Notes: generated from the sequence alone by a model not told the origin. DNA of 64,000 bases from an uncultured Alphaproteobacteria bacterium (GCA_937923625.1 CALDTV010000013.1:59364-123363), one strand, 5' to 3'. Numbered from the stretch's first letter, positions 11,387-21,120 are shown. Numbers and translations are program-made.

Positions 11387-11857
11387 ATGCTCTCTCACGT
11401 AGAACAAAAAAGACTGCCTTACACGGCTGCGCAGATGTTTGATCTGGTGGCGGCGGTGGACAAGTATAAGGAATTTGCGCCGTGGTGCATCGCTAGCCGC
11501 ATAAATCGGTGGGAAGGTGAGGATATTTTTTATGCCGATTTGGTTGTTGGGTATAAAGTTTTTCGGGAGCGCTTTTCATCCAAGGTAGTTTTGGAAAAAG
11601 AGCAAGAAAGCCCCCATGAAATTTACATTGAATATCAAAAGGGGCCGTTGAAAAACCTCAAAAATAGATGGAAGTTTACGGACGCCGAAGATGGCGCATG
11701 TGTGATTGATTTTTCTGTTGAGTTCGAATTCAAGAATGTCGCGCTACAAACTTTGGCGAATATGTTTTTTACTGAAGTTGTCAAGCGGATGGTCGGGGCG
11801 TTTGAAACGCGCGCAGGGGAAATTTATGGCGCGTCTAACGATGGACAAAACACTTAG
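11387..11857 (+). CDS. ratA: RatA/Coq10-type START-domain protein
   Basis: About 156 residues with the polyketide-cyclase/START fold: SHVEQKRLPYTAAQMFDLV at the N-terminus, YKEFAPWC, RERFSSKV and a C-terminal amphipathic helix ending VVKRMVGAFETRA. In alphaproteobacteria these are annotated as RatA-family or ubiquinone-binding Coq10-like proteins. Family knowledge supports lipid/quinone binding or ribosome interaction, and the sequence cannot decide between them. I prefer ATG 11387 over a TTG two codons earlier. It follows lipA in many alphaproteobacteria. It is convergent with pncC, leaving one base between the stops. Confidence 0.85.
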   Translation: MLSHVEQKRLPYTAAQMFDLVAAVDKYKEFAPWCIASRINRWEGEDIFYADLVVGYKVFRERFSSKVVLEKEQESPHEIYIEYQKGPLKNLKNRWKFTDAEDGACVIDFSVEFEFKNVALQTLANMFFTEVVKRMVGAFETRAGEIYGASNDGQNT

Positions 11858-11858
11858 G

Positions 11859-12341
11859 CTAACAAATTGACAGCAATATCTGCAGGGCTTCGCGGGTGGT
11901 TTTAAGGCGTATTTCAGCGCGGCTGCCACCGTTAAAGTTAAATGTTTTTGCTTGAGAAATCCCGCTTCTGATGGCGTAACCTATGTGAACCAAGCCAACG
12001 GGCTTTTGGGGTGTGCCGCCATCTGGGCCTGCGATACCTGTGACCGAAACGGCAACCTTGGCTCTAGAGTTATTGAGCGCACCTTCGGCCATTTCTATGG
12101 CTGTTTGCTTGCTAACTGCGCCAAAATTCAACAATGTTTTTTCTGAAACGCCAAGGCAGTCTATTTTCGATTGATTAGAATAAGTTACAAAACCACGCTC
12201 AAAATAAGCGGAAGACCCCGCTTTATCTGTGATGGAATTTGCAATCATGCCGCCTGTACAGGATTCGGCGGTAACCAGCTGCCATTGTTTTTTTTCTAAC
12301 TTGGTAAAAAGCTGTTCTACGAGATCGGGTTTGTTATTCAT
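11859..12341 (-). CDS. pncC: nicotinamide-nucleotide amidase (CinA C-terminal family)
   Basis: Deamidates NMN to nicotinate mononucleotide in pyridine nucleotide salvage. The 160 residues form the stand-alone CinA C-terminal domain with TAESCTGGMIANSITD near residue 25, FVTYSN and SVTGIAGPDGGTP. The N-terminal MoaB-like part of full CinA is absent, as in many proteobacteria. Its ATG overlaps the pgpA stop in a TAATG junction, so the two are translationally coupled. Last gene of the ispDF-pgpA-pncC block. Confidence 0.93.
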   Translation of the reverse strand: MNNKPDLVEQLFTKLEKKQWQLVTAESCTGGMIANSITDKAGSSAYFERGFVTYSNQSKIDCLGVSEKTLLNFGAVSKQTAIEMAEGALNNSRAKVAVSVTGIAGPDGGTPQKPVGLVHIGYAIRSGISQAKTFNFNGGSRAEIRLKTTREALQILLSIC

Positions 12342-12853
12342 TAAAAAATTCCTGCGTAGCGCAGTCCGATCATAATTACAGCGGAAAAAATACCCGCAAG
12401 CACATCATCCAGCATAACGCCCCATGCGCCCCCCGAAGCCCCAAAGGATTTTTTATCCAGCCATGAAATTGGCCACGGCTTTATAATATCAAAAAAGCGG
12501 AATAAAATAAATGCGGTGATAACAGAGGCGGGCGTCAGAATAGCTGGGATAAGCGCGATCCAAACGCCGACTACTTCGTCTATCACGATCATGCCAGAAT
12601 CTTTTTCACGCACCATTTGTTCAAAATGTTTGGAGGCCCATATGCCGATAGCAAAAGTGATGATGGTCGCAAATAAAAGAGCAGGGATGCCGCCAAACAT
12701 AAGGATGATAATGCCAAAGGGCATGGCACCAATTGTGCCCCATGTGCCAGGCCCGGGCTGCATAAGCCCGCAACCGCCCCATGTGGCAGCCCATGTTGCT
12801 GGGTGTTTAAAGTTAAGGCGACGGAGCGTATCTTGGTGGCGGATTCGTAACAT
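12341..12853 (-). CDS. pgpA: phosphatidylglycerophosphatase A
   Basis: Inner-membrane phosphatase that makes phosphatidylglycerol from its phosphate. The 170 residues contain GPGTWGTIGAMP, several hydrophobic helices, the acidic motif IVIDEVVGVW and the C-terminal MLDDVLAG, all characteristic of PgpA. It starts three bases after ispDF ends and overlaps pncC by one base. The ispDF-pgpA-cinA order is widespread in alphaproteobacteria. Confidence 0.94.
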   Translation of the reverse strand: MLRIRHQDTLRRLNFKHPATWAATWGGCGLMQPGPGTWGTIGAMPFGIIILMFGGIPALLFATIITFAIGIWASKHFEQMVREKDSGMIVIDEVVGVWIALIPAILTPASVITAFILFRFFDIIKPWPISWLDKKSFGASGGAWGVMLDDVLAGIFSAVIMIGLRYAGIF

Positions 12854-12856
12854 GCG

Positions 12857-14032
12857 TTATTCTGTCACGGGAAGTGTGACGGTGGCAATAGCTTGACAGG
12901 CCATTCCTTCACCGCGACCTGTGAAACCTAATTTTTCGGTGGTGGTCGCTTTGATGCTGACACGATTTTGCGGCATTTCCAAAATATCGGCAATGCGTCT
13001 TTGCATGGCGTCACGATGTGGGCCAATCTTTGGCGCTTCGGCTAGGATGGTGACATCTATAAATTTTATATCCACAGAGTTATCGTCCAGTAAGTTTTTA
13101 GTATGTTTAAGAAAAACAGCACTATCCACATCTTTCCACTGCGGGTCAGAAGGGGGGAAATGCGTTCCAATGTCACCTTGGTTAATTGTGCCTAATAACG
13201 CATCCGTAATGGCATGAAGCACAACATCGGCGTCTGAATGACCCGTTAACGCAACATCATGTGGAACGTGAATACCGCCAAGCATGAGCTTTCGATCACT
13301 TGAGGTTGTTTCAAAGGCGTGAACATCAAACCCCATTGCGATACGCGTTTCTTTATCGTTATTCATCATAATTTTGGCCAATTCATAATCATCTTGGATT
13401 GTTATCTTTATATTATTGCGAGAGCCTTCGACGATTTCGACTTCATGACCCAGAGCGCGAACCAGTCCTGCATCATCGGTGAAATTATCATCATCTTTAA
13501 ATTTTTCGTGGGCTTTTATTAAAACATCGTATCTAAAAGCTTGTGGTGTTTGGATAGCCCATAACCCATTACGGTCGATAATATCGTCATTTTCACGATA
13601 TAAAGTGTCCGTGACGCGGGTGGCAAGAGTGGCGGCCTTTGATGTTTTCATGATCTGTAACAGCTTTTCTATGTCGTTTTGTTTTACGAATGGTCGTGCT
13701 GCGTCATGTATTAGAATGATGTCATCATTTTTAACATTAACTAAAGATTTTAATCCATTGTATATGCTTGATTTTCTGCTCTTTCCGCCAATAGCTGGAG
13801 GGGAAAAATTTAAATGTTTTGTTGTGTTTTGATATAGGTTGCGATGTCTTTCATTTATTACAGTAACTATGTCTTTTAAATTATTGATTTTTAATAATTT
13901 ATTTATGGTATGAATCAATATTTCTTTGCCATTGATTTTGAGGTATTGTTTGGGTGTTTCTACACTCATGCGATGGCTATTTCCCGCGGCAGGAATGAGA
14001 ACAAAAATTCTAGGATTATATAAAGCTGTCAT
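12857..14032 (-). CDS. ispDF: bifunctional IspD/IspF isoprenoid enzyme
   Basis: Fused MEP-pathway enzyme. The N-terminal half (about 1-225) is 2-C-methyl-D-erythritol 4-phosphate cytidylyltransferase with PAAGNSHRM near 14 and HDAARPF. The C-terminal half (from about 229) is the 2,4-cyclodiphosphate synthase with the metal motif GFDVHAF (Asp236, His238), GHSDADVVLHA and TTTEKLGFTGRGEG. In the IspD signature the usual Gly-x-Gly is replaced by GNSH, a mild deviation. The fusion is typical of alphaproteobacteria. Divergent from ntrY across about 120 bases. Confidence 0.97.
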   Translation of the reverse strand: MTALYNPRIFVLIPAAGNSHRMSVETPKQYLKINGKEILIHTINKLLKINNLKDIVTVINERHRNLYQNTTKHLNFSPPAIGGKSRKSSIYNGLKSLVNVKNDDIILIHDAARPFVKQNDIEKLLQIMKTSKAATLATRVTDTLYRENDDIIDRNGLWAIQTPQAFRYDVLIKAHEKFKDDDNFTDDAGLVRALGHEVEIVEGSRNNIKITIQDDYELAKIMMNNDKETRIAMGFDVHAFETTSSDRKLMLGGIHVPHDVALTGHSDADVVLHAITDALLGTINQGDIGTHFPPSDPQWKDVDSAVFLKHTKNLLDDNSVDIKFIDVTILAEAPKIGPHRDAMQRRIADILEMPQNRVSIKATTTEKLGFTGRGEGMACQAIATVTLPVTE

Positions 14033-14084
14033 GGCAAGCGATTGATTGTTGTTTATGTGATCGCTTTTAACATAGAGCTTTATA

Positions 14085-14123
14085 GATTCAGAAGGAAATT
14101 TTATGAAGAATCCTCTGTGACTC
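14085..14123 (+). promoter_or_regulatory. three GANTC sites upstream of ntrY
   Basis: GATTC at 14085, GAATC at 14108 and GACTC at 14119. The last two are 11 bp apart, as in the ftsB and ccrM elements, but no TTGACG hexamer is present at the same distance. All lie before the preferred ntrY start. Methylation-dependent control is speculative. Confidence 0.3.
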
Positions 14124-14152
14124 TTCTTCTGTGTGGTTTAAAAAGAATAAGC

Positions 14153-16489
14153 ATGGAAAAAACAGCTACAAATATTGAAAACATTGCTCCTGAAAATAAG
14201 GATGTGACGGGGCGTGGTTTTTGGGGGACATTCTTTGAACCTAGAAACCGTATGAATGGTTTTCGTCGTTATTTTAGAAATAAAAGCTGGGGTACCAAGC
14301 TATCTTTTATTCTTATAGGGTTGGCAATCATAAGCGGTTTTGCGACATACGCAGCGCTTAAAGAAGCGCCGCCTTTTGGTGATAACCCCAACACAGTCAT
14401 TTGGTTGCTTAATCTAGATTTGATTATCTTATTATTGCTTGTGTCATTGATTGCGCGGCGGATTGTCTCTATTTGGAGTGGTCGCCGCCGTAATATTGCG
14501 GGCTCAAAATTACATGTGCGGCTTGTCCTTATCTTTAGTGTGATGGCGGCATTGCCGGCGATTATTATGGCTGTGTTCTCGGCTTTCTTTTTTCATTTTG
14601 GGGTTCAAACTTGGTTTAGTGAGAATGTTCGAACCGCCGTTGTTGAATCACAAGCTGTTGCCGAAGCTTATTTAGAAGAACATCAACAAACTATTCGTGC
14701 TGATATTCTGGCTATGGCAAATGATATTGATCGGCAGGCATTGAGGATGATGGATTCTCAGGCGGCTTATAATCGTGTGCTTGATACGCAATCATTGATA
14801 AGAAATTTGTCAGAAGCAATGATCTTCGATGAGAATGGCAGAATTCTCGCAAGGTCTGGATTAACTTTTACGCTGACTTTTGAAAGCGTGCCTGATTATT
14901 ATATTGATAAAGCAAAAGATGGTGAAGTTGTTATTCTGACCAATGAGAATGATGACCGCGTGCGCGCTTTGGTGCGTCTGAACAGCGGAAATGATAATTA
15001 CCTTTTTGTCGGGCGGCGCATCGATCCTGTTGTTTTATCCCATGTGGCATCAACAAAAAATGCGTCGGAGCGTTACGCGCAGTTAGAGGGGAGTTATTCT
15101 GGCTTACAAATTACGGTAACAATGATTTTTGTTGTTGTGGCATTGCTTTTATTATTGGCGGCGATTTGGATTGGTATTGTGCTTGCACGGCAATTGGTGA
15201 GTCCTATAAGTACGCTGATTTCGGTATCTGACCGCGTGCGGGCAGGGGACTTAACGGCTCGCGTTCCCAAACAGGAACAGATTGAAGAATTTGATTATCT
15301 AGCGCAGTCCTTTAACCGCATGACCAACCAAATTGAGCAACAGCGTGACGAGCTTATTATGGCGAACCGTCAGCTTGATCAACGTAGGCGCCTAACAGAA
15401 ACCGTTCTTGCTGGCGTGACGGCAGGGGTTATTGGTGTGAATAATGCCGGTAAAGTGACTTTGGCCAACAGTGCCGCAGGGGAGCTTTTTGAAATATCAT
15501 CGCAAGAATTAATTGGACGGCAAATTACTGAGATTATTCCTGATATATCGCCTGTTCTCGAAAAAGCCTATAGAAAGCCAAATAAAATTGCCCAGTCCGA
15601 AGTACCTTATATTAATGGAGAGGGGCGAAAATTAACGCTGATGATGCGTATCGCCATAGAATTAATTGGGGCTGAAGATCATGGTGCGGTTTTAACTTTT
15701 GATGATATCACTGAATTGCAATCAGCACAGCGTAAAGCGGCATGGGCCGATGTTGCGCGACGTATTGCGCATGAAATAAAAAATCCTCTGACGCCTATTC
15801 AGCTATCGGCAGAGCGTTTAAGAAAAAAATATCTAGGAGAGATTTCCAGCGACCCAGAAACATTTGCTGTATGTACGGACACAATTATTCGTCATGTCGA
15901 AGATATTGGCCGTATGGTGAATGAATTTTCCGATTTTGCGCGCATGCCAGAATCAATTATGAGCCCAACAAAATTGATCGCGGAGTTACAAGATTTAGTG
16001 ACATTTCAAAAGTCGGTGCATAAAGACATTGAAATATCTCTTAAAGGCAACGCGCTAGAATATCGTGATTTGGTGATTTTAAGTGATGCGCAACAAATAC
16101 GCCAAGCTGTGACGAATTTATTGCAAAACGCAATCGATTCATTATTAGCAAAGGCGGCAAAAGAAGATAATTTTAAGGCTAAATTATATGTCATGATTGA
16201 ATTAAGGGGCGGACTTACGATTGTTGTTAGTGATAACGGCTTGGGCTTGCCCGAAGGAAAAGACCCCGCAACATTAAGTGAGCCCTATGTGACTCATCGT
16301 GATAAGGGAACAGGACTTGGGCTGGCGATTGTCAAAAAAATTATGTCCGATCATGATGGTAAGCTTATTATTGGCATAAATGATACAATAAGACAGCTTG
16401 AGGGATTCGAAGATTTGGGCGGAGCAACGATAGCTCTTTCATTCCCGTTGAATGACATGGTGCAAATAGAAGAAACGAAAGTGGCATGA
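14153..16489 (+). CDS. ntrY: sensor histidine kinase NtrY
   Basis: Membrane sensor kinase partnered with NtrX. In alphaproteobacteria the pair is linked to nitrogen and redox signals and to envelope control. From the ATG at 14153 the protein has 778 residues. Order: three N-terminal membrane helices, a periplasmic/extracytoplasmic sensor region, another helix, a HAMP domain (LVSPISTLISVSDRVRAGDL), a PAS domain (AGVIGVNNAGKVTLANS), the HisKA helix AHEIKNPLTPIQLS with phospho-acceptor His540, and the ATPase domain with DNGLGLP and GTGLGLAIVKKI. An upstream TTG frame would add 37 residues without a ribosome site. Its stop overlaps the ntrX start (ATGA). ntrB, ntrC and dusB, often just upstream in this class, are absent here. 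Confidence 0.95.
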   Translation: MEKTATNIENIAPENKDVTGRGFWGTFFEPRNRMNGFRRYFRNKSWGTKLSFILIGLAIISGFATYAALKEAPPFGDNPNTVIWLLNLDLIILLLLVSLIARRIVSIWSGRRRNIAGSKLHVRLVLIFSVMAALPAIIMAVFSAFFFHFGVQTWFSENVRTAVVESQAVAEAYLEEHQQTIRADILAMANDIDRQALRMMDSQAAYNRVLDTQSLIRNLSEAMIFDENGRILARSGLTFTLTFESVPDYYIDKAKDGEVVILTNENDDRVRALVRLNSGNDNYLFVGRRIDPVVLSHVASTKNASERYAQLEGSYSGLQITVTMIFVVVALLLLLAAIWIGIVLARQLVSPISTLISVSDRVRAGDLTARVPKQEQIEEFDYLAQSFNRMTNQIEQQRDELIMANRQLDQRRRLTETVLAGVTAGVIGVNNAGKVTLANSAAGELFEISSQELIGRQITEIIPDISPVLEKAYRKPNKIAQSEVPYINGEGRKLTLMMRIAIELIGAEDHGAVLTFDDITELQSAQRKAAWADVARRIAHEIKNPLTPIQLSAERLRKKYLGEISSDPETFAVCTDTIIRHVEDIGRMVNEFSDFARMPESIMSPTKLIAELQDLVTFQKSVHKDIEISLKGNALEYRDLVILSDAQQIRQAVTNLLQNAIDSLLAKAAKEDNFKAKLYVMIELRGGLTIVVSDNGLGLPEGKDPATLSEPYVTHRDKGTGLGLAIVKKIMSDHDGKLIIGINDTIRQLEGFEDLGGATIALSFPLNDMVQIEETKVA

Positions 16490-17904
16490 AAAAAGATATT
16501 TTAGTCGTTGATGATGAAGATGATATTCGTGTCCTCATTCGCGGTATTTTAGAAGATGAAGGATATCAAATTCGCGAAGCTTCAAATGCGGCCGAAGCCA
16601 TGGCGGCGGTGAGCGAAAAAGAACCTGATTTGGTTATCTTGGACATATGGCTGCAAGAAAGTGATAAAGATGGCTTAGAAGTTTTAAAGGCAATAAAGCA
16701 AGACCATGCCATTTTACCTGTTTTGATGATTAGTGGTCATGGCACAATTGAAACGGCTGTTACCGCCATTAAAGATGGTGCTTACGATTTTATTGAAAAA
16801 CCATTTAAATCAGATCGTTTACTTTTGATGATTTCACGCGCCATTGAAACTGCGGAATTAAAGCGGGAAAATCATGCGTTAAAATCACGTCGCGAAAATG
16901 TAGAAGATGAATTGATCGGGGATTCTTCGGCGCTAAAAGAAATGCGTCAGCATATTGAACGCATTGCGCCCACAAATAGCCGCGTTATGATCACTGGCGA
17001 AGCAGGGACGGGCAAGGAGGTTGTCGCGCGTTCTATTCATAAAATTTCTGATCGTGCGGATAAACCTTTTATGGCCCTTAATTGCGCCGCGTTGCACCCC
17101 GAAAGGCTGGAAGAAGAATTGTTCGGCATTGAACGTGACGGCATGATTCAAAAAGGATTGTTGGAGCTTTCGCATGGCGGCACGCTATTGCTCGATGAAG
17201 TGGCGGACATGCCACTTGAAACCCAAGGTAAAATTTTACGTGTTCTGCAGGATAATAAAATTCACCCCGTGCGGTCACAAAAGATTATTGATATTGATGT
17301 CAGGGTTTTGGCATCGACCAACCGTAACCTTCAAGAAGCCATTAAAGCGGGTAGTTTTCGCGAGGATCTATATTATCGTTTGAATGTTGTCACACTTAAT
17401 ATTCTCCCCTTATCTCGGCGACATGAAGATATTATCCCGCTTGCCAGCCACTTTTTAAAAGGTTTTGCGAAGCAGATGGGGCATGAGCTAAGAACGCTTG
17501 ATGATATGGTGAAAATTAGGCTTGAGACATATTCTTGGCCGGGCAACGTTCGACAATTGCGCAATATGATGGAGTGGGTGACAATTATGGCGCCCCCTTA
17601 TGGCGAAAGAAAAACAATAAGATTAGAGAATTTACCACCTGAAATTTTAGGGATTAAGCCATCATCTTCCGTATTGGAGCAAAAAGCACTAACCGACTTC
17701 GCAAGCCAACCATTGCGCGAGGCGCGCGAATCTTTTGAGCGCGATTATCTGATAACGCAAATGAAACGTTTTAAAGGAAATGTGTCCCAAACAGCAGAAT
17801 TTATTGGTATGGAGCGCTCGGCATTGCATCGAAAATTGAAGTCGCTTGATATTTCTTTGAATGACACGCAGGATAATCAGCGCGACGTAAAGAAAATGGC
17901 ATAA
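16486..17904 (+). CDS. ntrX: response regulator NtrX
   Basis: Three domains: receiver (phospho-acceptor Asp53 in LVILDIWLQ, Lys in FIEKPFK), an AAA+ domain with Walker A GEAGTGKEVV and Walker B TLLLDEVAD, and a C-terminal FIS-type helix-turn-helix (GNVSQTAEFIGMERSALHRKL). The AAA+ loop that in sigma-54 activators reads GAFTGA is replaced by a shortened ERDGMIQKG, so contact with sigma-54 is doubtful. Loss of GAFTGA is known for alphaproteobacterial NtrX, and such proteins can act without RpoN. The length of 472 is normal. Overlaps ntrY by four bases and precedes trkA by 17. Confidence 0.95.
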   Translation: MKKDILVVDDEDDIRVLIRGILEDEGYQIREASNAAEAMAAVSEKEPDLVILDIWLQESDKDGLEVLKAIKQDHAILPVLMISGHGTIETAVTAIKDGAYDFIEKPFKSDRLLLMISRAIETAELKRENHALKSRRENVEDELIGDSSALKEMRQHIERIAPTNSRVMITGEAGTGKEVVARSIHKISDRADKPFMALNCAALHPERLEEELFGIERDGMIQKGLLELSHGGTLLLDEVADMPLETQGKILRVLQDNKIHPVRSQKIIDIDVRVLASTNRNLQEAIKAGSFREDLYYRLNVVTLNILPLSRRHEDIIPLASHFLKGFAKQMGHELRTLDDMVKIRLETYSWPGNVRQLRNMMEWVTIMAPPYGERKTIRLENLPPEILGIKPSSSVLEQKALTDFASQPLREARESFERDYLITQMKRFKGNVSQTAEFIGMERSALHRKLKSLDISLNDTQDNQRDVKKMA

Positions 17905-17921
17905 AATAAAAGGCAAGATAC

Positions 17922-19298
17922 ATGCGAGTTATTATTGGGGGAGCGGGACAAGTCGGTTATAGCATTGCGTCTTATTTGTCGCGTGAAAATAATGACGTTA
18001 CCGTCATTGATAATAAGCCAGATATGATTGCGCGGATTAACCGTAATTTGGACGTTAACGGCATACTTGGCGCAGCGTCTAGCCCTGAGGTTTTGGAAGC
18101 GGCTGGCGCGCGCGATGCCGATATGATCATTGCGGTAACGCAGCAAGATGAAGTGAATATGGTTGCCTGTCAGGTTGCGCATTCACTTTTCAATGTGCCG
18201 AAAAAAATAGCGCGTATTCGTAATCAGGTCTATCGCGACCCAGCTTGGGCAAATTTATTTAGCCGTGCGCACATGCCGATTGATGTCATTATCTCCCCAG
18301 AGATTGAAGTGGCGCGTGCTGTTGAAATGCGCTTGTCTGTTCCGGGCACAACCAGTGTTATGCCTATGACAGAGGGGGATACATTTGTTTGCGGTGTGAT
18401 GTGTGAGGAAGATTGCCCTGTTGTGAATACACCTTTACGGCAATTAGCGGCATTATTTCCAGATAATAAAATTCGTATTTTAACAATTGTACGTCACGGA
18501 AAGCCTTTCGTGCCATCACCTGAAGATCAAATGTTGATTGGCGATGAAATATTTTTTATTGCTCGTAAATCTGATTTAGCACGAATTTTATCTGCCTTTG
18601 GACATGAAGAGCAAAAAGCGCGCAACGTCATCTTAATTGGTGGAGGTAACATTGGCGTTAGCTTGATTAATCGTATCAAAGAACGACACACCGATGTGCA
18701 TTTAAAAGTCATTGAAAGCAATGCCGAACGTGCGCAAAATTTGAGCGAAATTTATGAAGATGTCCTCATTCTAAATGCATCAGGTCTAGACCGTCAGGTC
18801 TTAGAAGAGGCAAATATTTCCGAAACCGAAGCTTTAATTACCGTTACAGATGACGATGAAACAAATATTTTGATTTCGCTGTTGGGGCGACAGTTTGGAT
18901 GTAACCGTATCATTCCGTTGGTGAATAAAGAATCTTACACGTCGTTGACAGGATCGCTTGGGATTGGGGCGGTTGTCTCACCTAAGGCCATTACCGTGTC
19001 AACGATTATGCGACATGTGCGCCGCGGGCGGGTCAAGGCGGTTCATAACTTATTGGGAAGTTTTGCGGAGATATTGGAAATTGAAGCATCAGAAAGCCTA
19101 AGTTTCTTAAATGTACCTTTGCGTGATATTGATTGGCCCAAGGGCGCTTTAGTTTGTGCAATCGTTCGTGATGAAAGGGTCGTTATGCCCGATGCCAATA
19201 CGATGATTAAAACAAATGATCATGTCATTATTCTTGCCCCGCATGGTAAGGCACAAAAAATCGAAAAAATGTTTTCCGCGCAAGTTGATATATTTTAA
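17922..19298 (+). CDS. trkA: Trk potassium uptake regulator TrkA
   Basis: Cytoplasmic NAD-binding gating subunit of the Trk/Ktr potassium transporter. The 458 residues hold two RCK units, each with an NAD fold (GGAGQVGYS near residue 5, GGGNIGVS near 231) followed by a TrkA-C domain. It follows ntrYX, as in most alphaproteobacteria, where a common transcript is usual. The membrane partner (TrkH) is not in the window. Confidence 0.96.
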   Translation: MRVIIGGAGQVGYSIASYLSRENNDVTVIDNKPDMIARINRNLDVNGILGAASSPEVLEAAGARDADMIIAVTQQDEVNMVACQVAHSLFNVPKKIARIRNQVYRDPAWANLFSRAHMPIDVIISPEIEVARAVEMRLSVPGTTSVMPMTEGDTFVCGVMCEEDCPVVNTPLRQLAALFPDNKIRILTIVRHGKPFVPSPEDQMLIGDEIFFIARKSDLARILSAFGHEEQKARNVILIGGGNIGVSLINRIKERHTDVHLKVIESNAERAQNLSEIYEDVLILNASGLDRQVLEEANISETEALITVTDDDETNILISLLGRQFGCNRIIPLVNKESYTSLTGSLGIGAVVSPKAITVSTIMRHVRRGRVKAVHNLLGSFAEILEIEASESLSFLNVPLRDIDWPKGALVCAIVRDERVVMPDANTMIKTNDHVIILAPHGKAQKIEKMFSAQVDIF

Positions 19299-19333
19299 TG
19301 AATTATTTTTTAATAAAGCCTAAAGGATTCTAA

Positions 19334-20221
19334 ATGCCCCGTATTTCTTATGTGAATGGTCATTATGTTCCGCATAATCATGCCACGATCCAAATTGAAG
19401 ATCGCGGTTTTTTAATGGCTGATGCGGTGTATGAAGTTATTGGCTGCATTCATGGTCATATGGCGGATGAAACGGGTCATTTGGATCGCTTGGAACGCTC
19501 TTTAAGTGAGCTGCAAATCGCTATGCCTGTTGAACGCGAGACTTTGCGGTTTTTAATGCGTGAGGTCATGCGTCGTAATAGGCAAAAAAATGCGGCGATT
19601 TATATCCAAGTTACGCGGGGTGTTGCTAAACGTGATTTTAAATTCCCATCACCAGACACGCCCCCAACATTGGTTCTAATCAGTTATGATTTTGACTTTG
19701 ATGGTAACGCGGCAGTTAAAAATGGCATGAAAGTTAAAACAGTTCCTGATATTAGGTGGCAACGTCGTGACATAAAAACAGTATTATTGCTTCCACAATC
19801 TATGGCGAAACAAAGCGCGGTGAATGATGGGTTAGATGATTCATGGATGGTTGATCCTGAAGGTTTTATCACTGAATGCTCCGCAAGTAATGCTTGGATT
19901 GTGACCAAGGATAAAAAGCTTGTAACGCGCGGTGTTACGTCAGAAATTCTGCGTGGTATCACTAGAACAGCCATCGAAAAACTCTGTAAGGAAATGAATT
20001 TAGTGCTAGAAGAACGCTCCTTCACCCCGCAGGAAGCTTACGATGCCGTTGAAGCATTTACCAGCAGTGCCACCGCCTTAATTACACCTGTTATTGAGAT
20101 TGATGGCCACAAAATTGGTGATGGCAAACGCGGAGATATTTGTAAAAACTTATATGAAGAATATCGTGCCTATGTTGAAGGGTTGCGTGGCAAACAAGTT
20201 TCATGGGAAGCAGGATTATAA
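19334..20221 (+). CDS. dat: D-amino-acid transaminase (class IV aminotransferase)
   Basis: PLP enzyme of fold type IV, probably D-alanine aminotransferase, which interconverts D-alanine plus 2-oxoglutarate and D-glutamate plus pyruvate and so feeds peptidoglycan. The 295 residues show YVNGHYVPHNHATIQIEDRG at the start, LDRLERSLSEL, the catalytic lysine in RDIKTVLLLPQ, and SEILRGITR, where phosphate binding is expected. AAAGGA lies before the ATG. A branched-chain or 4-amino-4-deoxychorismate-type activity cannot be excluded, but D-transaminase hallmarks (GFLMADAVYEV) fit best. Confidence 0.88.
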   Translation: MPRISYVNGHYVPHNHATIQIEDRGFLMADAVYEVIGCIHGHMADETGHLDRLERSLSELQIAMPVERETLRFLMREVMRRNRQKNAAIYIQVTRGVAKRDFKFPSPDTPPTLVLISYDFDFDGNAAVKNGMKVKTVPDIRWQRRDIKTVLLLPQSMAKQSAVNDGLDDSWMVDPEGFITECSASNAWIVTKDKKLVTRGVTSEILRGITRTAIEKLCKEMNLVLEERSFTPQEAYDAVEAFTSSATALITPVIEIDGHKIGDGKRGDICKNLYEEYRAYVEGLRGKQVSWEAGL

Positions 20222-20231
20222 AACATATACA

Positions 20232-20328
20232 CTGTCATTGCGAGGTGCGAAGCGATGCGCCAATCCAGACTTTTTTCTTATGAGCTCTAGATTACCTCGC
20301 TCCAATAAATTTGGACTCGTAATGGCAT
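20232..20328. repeat. intergenic palindromic repeat, degraded copy
   Basis: The left arm TGTCATTGCGAGGTGCGAAG to CCAATCCAG (to 20270) matches the family well. The right side (ATTACCTCGC to CTCGTAATGGC) has diverged. It sits between dat and the HAD phosphatase gene. Confidence 0.65.
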
Positions 20329-20344
20329 TATGAATAGGAACTAA

Positions 20345-21034
20345 ATGATAAATTTTAATAACTATAAAGCTGTCATTTTTGACTGGGACGGAACGCTCGT
20401 TGACACATGCGGCCTTATCTTGGATGCGCATAACCACGTGCGAAAATATTATGATTTGCCGTTATGGACGATGGATGATTTCCTGGGGCAAGCCAGTAAA
20501 TCCGCGCGGGAATATTACCCCGAAATTTACGGCGATAAAGCCGAAGAGGCGCAAGTTGTTTTATATGAATTTGTTGCAGAGCATCATTTGAAATACCTAA
20601 AAGCAATGCCGCATGTTGTTGAATTATGCGACACCATAAAGGCGCAAAATATCCCGATGGCATTGGTGAGTAACAAACGCCATGATTTCCTTCATAAGGA
20701 AGTCGATGTCATGGGCTGGCGGGCTTATTTTTCGTCTATTATCGGTGCAGGACACGCGGCAAAGGATAAACCTGCGATTGATCCACTTTTGATGGCGATG
20801 GCAAAAATATCGGCTGACTTAAAAGCTGCTGATATTCTCTATATTGGCGACACCGAGACAGATTTGCTTACCGCACAAAATGCGGGCGCGCCAAGCGTGT
20901 TCATCCAATCCGATCAGCCGCGCCCTGATTTAATTGAAAAATATGCGCCCAATTACGCTTTTTTGAGTGTTTCAGAGCTTCTTGAGGCTGTAACCAATGA
21001 TGCCATAGACCCGAAAATAAGCCTACCCGCATAA
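20345..21034 (+). CDS. HAD-superfamily phosphatase (phosphoglycolate phosphatase-like)
   Basis: A 229-residue HAD hydrolase with motif [11 protein letters not shown] (nucleophilic Asp), a helical cap domain (about 20-85), motif II in ALVSNKR, the conserved Lys in AKDKPAIDP and motif [18 protein letters not shown]. Overall this matches the Gph/phosphatase subgroup. The real substrate cannot be told from sequence. Situated between dat and hfq in the same direction, with 86 bases to the hfq start. Confidence 0.85.
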   Translation: MINFNNYKAVIFDWDGTLVDTCGLILDAHNHVRKYYDLPLWTMDDFLGQASKSAREYYPEIYGDKAEEAQVVLYEFVAEHHLKYLKAMPHVVELCDTIKAQNIPMALVSNKRHDFLHKEVDVMGWRAYFSSIIGAGHAAKDKPAIDPLLMAMAKISADLKAADILYIGDTETDLLTAQNAGAPSVFIQSDQPRPDLIEKYAPNYAFLSVSELLEAVTNDAIDPKISLPA

Positions 21035-21120
21035 AATTCTGGCTATTTGTGCTGTTTTTATGTAATGAAAGGGCAAGAAGGCCGCAATCAAGCGACTCTA
21101 TAACAAGAAGGATCAAGGCA

